Below, in pieces: positions 35,158 to 41,681 of a DNA stretch of 41,681 nt (positions are counted from its first letter, which is position 1; every line of letters starts with the position of its first letter). Below the pieces are notes generated by a model, which was not told the origin of the DNA, searched no databases, and saw only the letters and a list, made by a program, of their open reading frames with translations. The stretch spans positions 44,474 to 86,154 of the forward strand of contig MGXV01000049.1 in assembly GCA_001801485.1 (NCBI GenBank), in the 5' to 3' direction. This DNA comes from Gammaproteobacteria bacterium RIFCSPHIGHO2_12_FULL_37_14 (lineage in GTDB: Bacteria > Pseudomonadota > Gammaproteobacteria > DSM-16500). The position numbers were made by a program, and so were the translations under genes.

Positions 35158-38100
35158 GTGCAAATTACCGATCTATTTATTAAGCGACCGGTGCTTGCAT
35201 CTGTCATTAGCTTATTTATTCTGGTTTTAGGTTTGCGTTCCATCGATTTACTACCCACCATGCAATTTCCATTTACCGAAAATGCCGTTATTACGGTAAC
35301 GACTGCTTACACTGGTGCTGATCCAGAAACTGTAGCAGGTTTTATTACTACACCATTAGAAAATTCCATCGCCCAAGCAAATGGAATTGATTACATGGTA
35401 TCAAGTAGCACGCAGGGTGAAAGCACCATTACTGTCTATTTACAATTAAATTATGATGCAGTAAAAGGATTAGCTGAAATCAACTCTCAAGTGAATGCCG
35501 TCCTCAATCAATTACCTACCAATTCTCAATTACCCGTCATTACTATTTCGATTGGACAAACCATTGATTCCATGTATCTCGCTTTTTATAGCGATATATT
35601 ATCACGAAATAAAATAACCGATTATCTATTGCGTATTGTCCAACCACGACTGCAAGCAATAAATGGCGTACAGCAAGCACAAATATTAGGTAATCGTCAA
35701 TTTGCATTACGAGCATGGCTTGATCCTGTTAAGCTTGGTGCTTATGGTATTACAGCGGGTGATGTTGCAAGCGCGTTAAGCAAAAATGATTTTATCTCAG
35801 CATCTGGTCGGACGGATGGCGAAATGTTTATTCAGAATTTCACCTCTAATACCAGCTTAATAGATGTGAATCAATTTAAAAAAATGGTTTTAAAAGTTGA
35901 AAATGAAGCCATTATTCGACTGAGTGATGTGGCAAATGTCGAATTAGGAGCACAAAATTATAACTCTTCTGTGAGCTATAATGGTCGTAATGCTGTTTAT
36001 ATCGGCATTATTCTGACTCCAACTGCAAATTTATTATCGGTTGCTAGCGCAATTAATCAAATTTTTCCAGAAATTAAATCGCAATTTCCTCAAGGCCTGC
36101 AAGCTGGGGTCGCTTATGATTCCAGTGCTTATGTAAATAGTTCCATTAAAGAAGTTGTGAAGTCATTATTTGAAGCATTTATAATTGTGGCCGTAGTGAT
36201 ATTTTTATTTCTTGGCACTGTACGCTCAGTGTTAATTCCACTGATCGCTATTCCACTATCCATTATTGGTGCGTTTTTTATCATGTTATTATTGGGATAT
36301 TCAATTAATCTATTAACATTATTATCACTTGTACTTGCCATTGGTTTGGTAGTAGATGATGCTATTATTGTCGTAGAAAATGTCCAAAGACATATTGAAG
36401 AAGGTAAATCGCCATTTGAAAGCGCTTTATTAGGCGCACGTGAATTAGCTAATCCGATTTTTGCAATTACAATTGTCCTGATTGCTGTGTACTTACCAAT
36501 CGGATTTATGGGTGGATTAACTGGTGCTCTATTTACTTCATTTGCATTCACTCTTGCAGGCGCCGTTACTGTTTCAGCCATTATCGCATTAACACTTTCA
36601 CCTATGATGTGTTCAAAAATTTTAAAACCTATGGAAGGAACCAAACACAAATTGGTTCATTTCATAGATCAAACATTTGGAAAAGTTGAAAAATCTTACG
36701 AATATTTTTTGCATCATTCACTTAACTTACTGCCTGTTACAATTGTTTTTGCTGTCATTATTTTATCAAGTAATTATTTTCTTTTTGTAACTTCCGAATC
36801 TGAACTAGCTCCTCAAGAAGACCAAGGTATTATCCTCGGCCAAATTACTGCACCAGGAAATGCCTCTCTCGCACAAACACAAATCTATTCAGATCAGGTA
36901 TATAGCATGTTTAATCAATATTCAAAATATATTTCACACATATTTCAAGTGGTTGGTAGCAGTGGTCTTAATACTAGTATCACCGGTATGGATTTAGTAC
37001 CATGGGATCAACGAACGATTACTACTAATGAATTACAACCGATCATACAAGGAGAATTTAATAACATTGCTGGCGCGAAAGTTGCTGCATTTCAGCTTCC
37101 CTCACTTCCTAGTAGTGCCAGCGGCTTGCCCATTCAATTTGTTGTGACGACCACCGATGATTTTTATAAACTCAATGAAGTATTGCAAAGAATATTAACT
37201 AAAGCTGAGGCTACTGGATTATTTGGCTATATTGATCCTGATTTAAAAATTGATCAAATCCAAACGACGGTGACTTTTGATCGCGATCAAGCATCAGATC
37301 TTGGATTAAATATGCAAGATCTAGGTAATATTATGTCAGGCGCACTCAGTGAAAATTATATTAATTATTTTAATTATGTAGGACGTTCGTATCAGGTTAT
37401 TCCACAAATGGTAAGGAATCAACGACAAAATACTAAAGATCTATTAAATTATTATATCACTACCGCTAGCGGTTCATCCGTTCCTCTATCAACCATCGCT
37501 CAACTCAAAACCAGTGTTGTTCCAGAATCAATCAATCATTTTCAGCAACTCAATTCTACGACTATATCCGCTGTTGCTAAACCAGGGGTAACGATGGGTC
37601 AAGCACTGGATTCTTTACGCACCATTGCACAAGCAGAATTACCATTTGGATATGGAATTGATTATGCAGCACAATCCAGACAATTTGTTCAAGAAGGATC
37701 TTCTCTGGTTAGCACATTCTTTTTTGCACTAATAGTTATCTATCTTTCACTCGCAGCATTATTTGAGAGTTTCCGTGATCCACTCATTGTGTTAATTAGT
37801 GTCCCCATGTCAATTTGTGGGGCAATGATTTTTGTGAGCCTAGGCGTCGGTGGTGCAACTTTAAATATATATTCAGAAGTTGGTTTAGTTACATTAATTG
37901 GTTTAATTAGCAAACATGGTATTCTCATTGTCCAATTCGCTAACGATCTACAAAAAAGTGGGCATAGCAAACGCGAAGCGATTGAAATGGCTGCACGTAT
38001 CCGCTTACGACCCATTTTAATGACAACGGCAGCAATGGTGTTAGGCGTGATTCCACTCATTACAGCAACTGGCGCAGGAGCACTTAGTCGCTACAATATC

Positions 38101-38208
38101 GGCTTAGTGATAGCCACTGGCATTGCTATTGGTACCTTATTTACTTTATTTGTAGTTCCTGCTATGTATGCTTTACTCGCCGAGACAATTACCGAAAAAC
38201 CTGAATAA
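35158..38208 (+). CDS. RND multidrug efflux permease (HAE1 family)
   Basis: 1016-aa inner-membrane proton/drug antiporter with twelve helices and two large periplasmic loops. It begins I-T-D-L-F-I-K-R-P-V-L-A and has the proton-relay pair D400-D401 in G-L-V-V-D-D-A-I-I-V-V-E-N-V (helix 4). Start is GTG at 35158. Of the MexF/AcrB type with a shorter C-terminus. No regulator gene adjoins the operon. Confidence 0.95.
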   Translation: MQITDLFIKRPVLASVISLFILVLGLRSIDLLPTMQFPFTENAVITVTTAYTGADPETVAGFITTPLENSIAQANGIDYMVSSSTQGESTITVYLQLNYDAVKGLAEINSQVNAVLNQLPTNSQLPVITISIGQTIDSMYLAFYSDILSRNKITDYLLRIVQPRLQAINGVQQAQILGNRQFALRAWLDPVKLGAYGITAGDVASALSKNDFISASGRTDGEMFIQNFTSNTSLIDVNQFKKMVLKVENEAIIRLSDVANVELGAQNYNSSVSYNGRNAVYIGIILTPTANLLSVASAINQIFPEIKSQFPQGLQAGVAYDSSAYVNSSIKEVVKSLFEAFIIVAVVIFLFLGTVRSVLIPLIAIPLSIIGAFFIMLLLGYSINLLTLLSLVLAIGLVVDDAIIVVENVQRHIEEGKSPFESALLGARELANPIFAITIVLIAVYLPIGFMGGLTGALFTSFAFTLAGAVTVSAIIALTLSPMMCSKILKPMEGTKHKLVHFIDQTFGKVEKSYEYFLHHSLNLLPVTIVFAVIILSSNYFLFVTSESELAPQEDQGIILGQITAPGNASLAQTQIYSDQVYSMFNQYSKYISHIFQVVGSSGLNTSITGMDLVPWDQRTITTNELQPIIQGEFNNIAGAKVAAFQLPSLPSSASGLPIQFVVTTTDDFYKLNEVLQRILTKAEATGLFGYIDPDLKIDQIQTTVTFDRDQASDLGLNMQDLGNIMSGALSENYINYFNYVGRSYQVIPQMVRNQRQNTKDLLNYYITTASGSSVPLSTIAQLKTSVVPESINHFQQLNSTTISAVAKPGVTMGQALDSLRTIAQAELPFGYGIDYAAQSRQFVQEGSSLVSTFFFALIVIYLSLAALFESFRDPLIVLISVPMSICGAMIFVSLGVGGATLNIYSEVGLVTLIGLISKHGILIVQFANDLQKSGHSKREAIEMAARIRLRPILMTTAAMVLGVIPLITATGAGALSRYNIGLVIATGIAIGTLFTLFVVPAMYALLAETITEKPE

Positions 38209-38305
38209 TCTGCTGATAAGGAATGTATCAAATTACTCACCTCAGAATTTCTTAAGCTATCTCTTTTATAATTGATTTTTACAGTATTAAAGGGAAAAAA
38301 ATACT

Positions 38306-41300
38306 ATGTTATTTGAGTCTCTTCGAGAATTTTTGGGCCTATCTCAAGCTAAAATTAACAAAGATAAAATCAAAACAGAATTGCAACTTGCAAAAGAAGC
38401 AAAAAGAAAAGAATTAATTGTTGATCAAATTAGATTGTACTCACAAAGTTTACATAATTCAGTGGATATCACTACCAATAATGCCTTTTTAATATTCTTT
38501 AACCATATCCAAGATAATGTAAACGATTGGTATAATCGTTACAATGATGAAGGCCATCTTGAGCATTCTCCAAATAATACAATATCCAAAATTGCGCTTT
38601 CATTACCGGAAGGTAAACTGAGTGGCTTGATAAATGCTTTAAAAAGCACCATTGCTGCTTATCAAGTTTATTCAAAATCAGAAAATGTCGTCAATAAAGG
38701 ACTAACGATAGGAATCGCTGCTACGAGTACTGCTTTGAGTGCAGCAACTTCACCCATTTTAGGTAGTGCTGTTTATTCTGCAGGAACCGCAGTAAAATCC
38801 GAAGTTAGCAATTTTCTCCGTTACACAGTGAGCCTCATTTCTCTAAATATTATGCAAGCTATACAAGGATCTAATCAGTTAGTTTATGATCGGATAACTA
38901 TTGAGGAGTTTTGGCTGGGGCTTTCTGTTGATCAAAAAAACTTAATAGAAATACTAGCTGAAGAACACTTTAAATATTTATTAGCATTGGATAATCACTC
39001 CCTTGACGAAAAAACTCGTGATAATTATCAAAAACTCTTAATACAAACCACTGTCATCCTCAGTAATAGCATTGCCAATGACATTGAAGAATCACTTAAC
39101 CATCAAACCACAAAAAATACTTTAAATAAATTCACAGACATGTTGAAAAGAGTATTTAATCAACATTCTTTAGTCTCAAGCTTTAATCTACAAGCACGAA
39201 TTTTTTCCACTTTTTCAAAAAATTGTGAAGTTGTTATTAGCCAAGAAACTCTTTTTAACAAGCCTATGACAGAACGAATAAAGAATGACAAAGAAATATG
39301 GAAACAACTCAAAACCTTAGCAAGTAATCAAAGTAGCAAACTAGCGGATATAGAGCAGTACAATATATCTCTTTTGCAATTTAATCAATCAACTTCTGGA
39401 AAAAATATATTTCTTGGCAGTGATTATTGCTATTTTGTCGAAAATAAAATTTATGTTAGTATCTGCTCAGGAGAAGAAAACGAATCATTGAATTCAGAGT
39501 TAGAGAATAATGTTACTCAAGTAATTATTGCCTCAAAAAATCAATTAAAACATCTAATAGAGAATCCGCAAGATATAGATACACTAATATATCAAACAAA
39601 GATTTTTCTTGGTGATGAAGAGCATGATTCCAGTCAATTGGATGCTATTCACGAATCTATCTCATCGATTAAAAATCAGAGTCATCTTGAGTTTTTAGAA
39701 TACAAACGTAAGGTGAGAGTACAAGTTTTAGAGCTTACACATTTGCTCGCATGTAAAGAGAATTTTCTTGCGAATCTTGAAATTATTCATAATTTAAAAA
39801 ATTTTTATACGCAAACATTACATGGTAACACTATAGACTTTGAACATGCCAAAGAAAAACCTAACGACCTTTTACTCGAAAAGAAAAAATTAGCTGAATT
39901 GATTCACAGGCAAATTAATCCTGACGCCGGTTCTATCGGGTTGCCAATATTCATTGGCACAAATGAATATTGGTGTTTCGTTTCAAATTCGGATTCAACT
40001 ATCAATAAACTAATACAATTATCTATTCATGAAAATAATAATCGAAAACTTCAAATATCAGAAAAAAATAAAAATAATGATGACAACCTATCCACCGTGA
40101 TTAAAAACACTAAAATTTTTCTTGATAAGTTGAAGCAAGAAAATCTTGATTTATTTAATCTCTACCGTGCGATTGTTTCACAAGAAATTGCTGCACGGTA
40201 TTATGATCCACTTTATAGCACACAACTGACCGCGTTAAATCAATTTCGACGTGAATTAGACATTCCATTACCATATTTAGATGATTTAAGGTATTCCACT
40301 ACAACTAGTGTACAAGAAAATAATATTGCATTTTCCGATCAATTAGATTTTTATTTTCGTGCATCCGTGAATCAATCTACGGATGATATTTATCGGCTTA
40401 AGCTTATTCCCATCTCACTTAACGAAAAATCAGTAGCAGAAAGATTTGTACAACTCGATAAGGAAGCAGCTTACAATCGTTCTGAAAAAGCATTTATTGC
40501 TCTCAAACGTTGGCTTCCAAAGGATATTTCGCATAATCGGCTTGATCAAGCGTTTAGTATAGTCAAAGATAAGCTGCAAGCTAATGAGAATAAACCAAGA
40601 TTAAATACTGTCGATTTCACGAATGAAAAAGGTATTGTACGCTCTATGTTTGCGACAGTTAAAAATACTGTTACTTCATATGGAAGTATGCGAGTTACTC
40701 AATATGGAGCTGAGCAAGCTTTATTGAAAGTTGCTGAGAAAGCTGGCGGAATTGCTCCGATAGCTGGACAGGAGCTTGGCGGTATAGCTAAATCTGCTGC
40801 CGGTGTGATTGCTAAGCCATTAGCAAAAGTAACTGGATTCATGGCTGGTATTATTTCTTTTAAAATTTTACAAAAATTGAGTAATCGCAAAGACGAAATT
40901 GTATATAAGAATGACTCGATTGACACCAATTGGCAATTATTGCCAAATAAGATACAAAATCAAATTTCAAATATTGTTGATATCTATTGTTACTATTTAG
41001 CTTTACTCGATAAGAAATCTTTAGTAAGTGACGACGAAATTAAAACCATTCGGCTACAATTAGGTAATGCTATTATTGTATTATCTACAATGAAAATAGA
41101 AGAAAGAGAACAACAAGCTAATGCACTAGCCGATAAACGATCCATTGGTACGCGAGTTAAATCAACATTAAAGAGCTGGTTAGGTCTTATTCAAAATGAA
41201 TCTGAAATTTCGCCAGAAGATTTACAATCCTCACTTTATACTATTCTTGGCAATCTCTCAGGTGATGCAGCTTCATTAATTAAAAATAACCCATGGGCAA

Positions 41301-41681
41301 AATTTTGGCACGCAGCTGGAGAACGATTACGTAAATCTGGAGCAGGTAAGTTAGTCGATGCTATCGGTAAAATTTATGACAATTCTTTCATCGTTAATAG
41401 TTTTTCAATCTTGCAAATTGAACAAATGTCACCGGATAAACGAGCCATCCTCACCCAAGAAAAAACCAGTTGGGATAATAGTGCCAGTGATGCTCGAAAT
41501 TATCAATTATTGCAAGCAAAACCTGAAACCTATTTGGCTACGTTAAAACAGTTTTCCGAGTCATTAAAAATCGAACCGATTAGGAATAAAAATAAATCTG
41601 GCAACAAAATTAGTGAGTATTCGAATTCAATCTTTAAGAAAATTGCCAAAGCTCAAAACGCTATTCAGAATAGTCATTTCA
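38306..41681 (+). CDS. Very large unrecognised protein, partial (C-terminus beyond window); candidate effector
   Basis: Open for 1125 codons from ATG 38306 to the window edge; I translated it through and found no stop. AGGG precedes the ATG. No family recognised and no signal peptide. Seen: a mainly helical protein rich in K, N, E and Q; Ala/Gly-rich hydrophobic stretches at ~132-163 and ~813-855 that could contact membranes; and an internal duplication (I-F-L-G-S-D-Y-C-Y-F-V at 368, I-F-I-G-T-N-E-Y-W-C-F-V at 548, each followed 54-63 residues later by T-K-I-F-L). Size, composition and setting resemble large Dot/Icm-type effectors, but that is inference. Confidence 0.8.
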   Translation, partial: MLFESLREFLGLSQAKINKDKIKTELQLAKEAKRKELIVDQIRLYSQSLHNSVDITTNNAFLIFFNHIQDNVNDWYNRYNDEGHLEHSPNNTISKIALSLPEGKLSGLINALKSTIAAYQVYSKSENVVNKGLTIGIAATSTALSAATSPILGSAVYSAGTAVKSEVSNFLRYTVSLISLNIMQAIQGSNQLVYDRITIEEFWLGLSVDQKNLIEILAEEHFKYLLALDNHSLDEKTRDNYQKLLIQTTVILSNSIANDIEESLNHQTTKNTLNKFTDMLKRVFNQHSLVSSFNLQARIFSTFSKNCEVVISQETLFNKPMTERIKNDKEIWKQLKTLASNQSSKLADIEQYNISLLQFNQSTSGKNIFLGSDYCYFVENKIYVSICSGEENESLNSELENNVTQVIIASKNQLKHLIENPQDIDTLIYQTKIFLGDEEHDSSQLDAIHESISSIKNQSHLEFLEYKRKVRVQVLELTHLLACKENFLANLEIIHNLKNFYTQTLHGNTIDFEHAKEKPNDLLLEKKKLAELIHRQINPDAGSIGLPIFIGTNEYWCFVSNSDSTINKLIQLSIHENNNRKLQISEKNKNNDDNLSTVIKNTKIFLDKLKQENLDLFNLYRAIVSQEIAARYYDPLYSTQLTALNQFRRELDIPLPYLDDLRYSTTTSVQENNIAFSDQLDFYFRASVNQSTDDIYRLKLIPISLNEKSVAERFVQLDKEAAYNRSEKAFIALKRWLPKDISHNRLDQAFSIVKDKLQANENKPRLNTVDFTNEKGIVRSMFATVKNTVTSYGSMRVTQYGAEQALLKVAEKAGGIAPIAGQELGGIAKSAAGVIAKPLAKVTGFMAGIISFKILQKLSNRKDEIVYKNDSIDTNWQLLPNKIQNQISNIVDIYCYYLALLDKKSLVSDDEIKTIRLQLGNAIIVLSTMKIEEREQQANALADKRSIGTRVKSTLKSWLGLIQNESEISPEDLQSSLYTILGNLSGDAASLIKNNPWAKFWHAAGERLRKSGAGKLVDAIGKIYDNSFIVNSFSILQIEQMSPDKRAILTQEKTSWDNSASDARNYQLLQAKPETYLATLKQFSESLKIEPIRNKNKSGNKISEYSNSIFKKIAKAQNAIQNSHF

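Noticed and set aside
1..41681. tRNA, rRNA, CRISPR arrays, transposases, prophage genes
   Set aside because: Spacers were read on both strands; no cloverleaf, regular repeat array, or transposase/integrase motif was seen.

Overview
The window is AT-rich and densely coded. It reads as chromosomal DNA of a gammaproteobacterium, most likely of the order Legionellales (Legionella/Coxiella-like, probably living inside host cells). Pointers are a Phe/Tyr catabolic cluster with a legiolysin-type HPPD, a Mip-like FKBP, a three-gene proton-translocating transhydrogenase, periplasmic Cu/Zn SOD, and several unrecognised proteins with eukaryote-directed motifs. The assignment is inference from gene content; no rRNA or tRNA was found.

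Layout. (1) 1-3048: biotin synthesis, with bioB-bioF on the minus strand (bioF cut by the window edge) divergent from bioA. The 88-bp spacer holds a good sigma70 promoter overlapped by an inverted repeat like a BirA operator. A birA gene with an N-terminal helix-turn-helix lies at 25983-26966. (2) 3177-12758: a tightly packed plus-strand run, hpd-fah-maiA-hisC like-hmgA-phhA-phhB-pntAA-pntAB-pntB-sodC. It would convert Phe to Tyr, then to homogentisate, fumarate and acetoacetate. Five junctions are 4-bp ATGA overlaps, including phhB/pntAA. (3) 13039-19679: accessory-looking stretch. It holds a 452-aa protein with an IQ-like motif and residues like those of H-Y-E ADP-ribosyltransferases, an MFS transporter behind a GC-rich leader, a 171-aa protein ending in a CaaX-like C-Q-I-L, and an 800-aa multicopper oxidase fused to a CopB-like barrel domain. 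(4) 19873-25946: mixed genes, namely an L-2-hydroxyglutarate-oxidase-like flavoprotein, an IPNS-like oxygenase, rhodanese, FKBP, a TrpR/YerC-type regulator, a Bcr/CflA transporter and an EamA transporter. (5) 25983-32316: birA and tam, an MCE (MlaD)/auxiliary lipoprotein pair without its ABC partners, an APC permease, a methyltransferase and a Nudix protein. (6) 32455-38208: a complete tripartite RND efflux system. (7) 38306-end: a very large unrecognised ORF of at least 1125 codons with an internal duplicated segment, cut by the window edge.

The best candidates for new biology are the putative effectors at 13039-14397, 16228-16743 and 38306-41681, the CopA-CopB fusion, and the joining of aromatic catabolism to the pnt genes. 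No CRISPR array, insertion sequence or prophage was seen.
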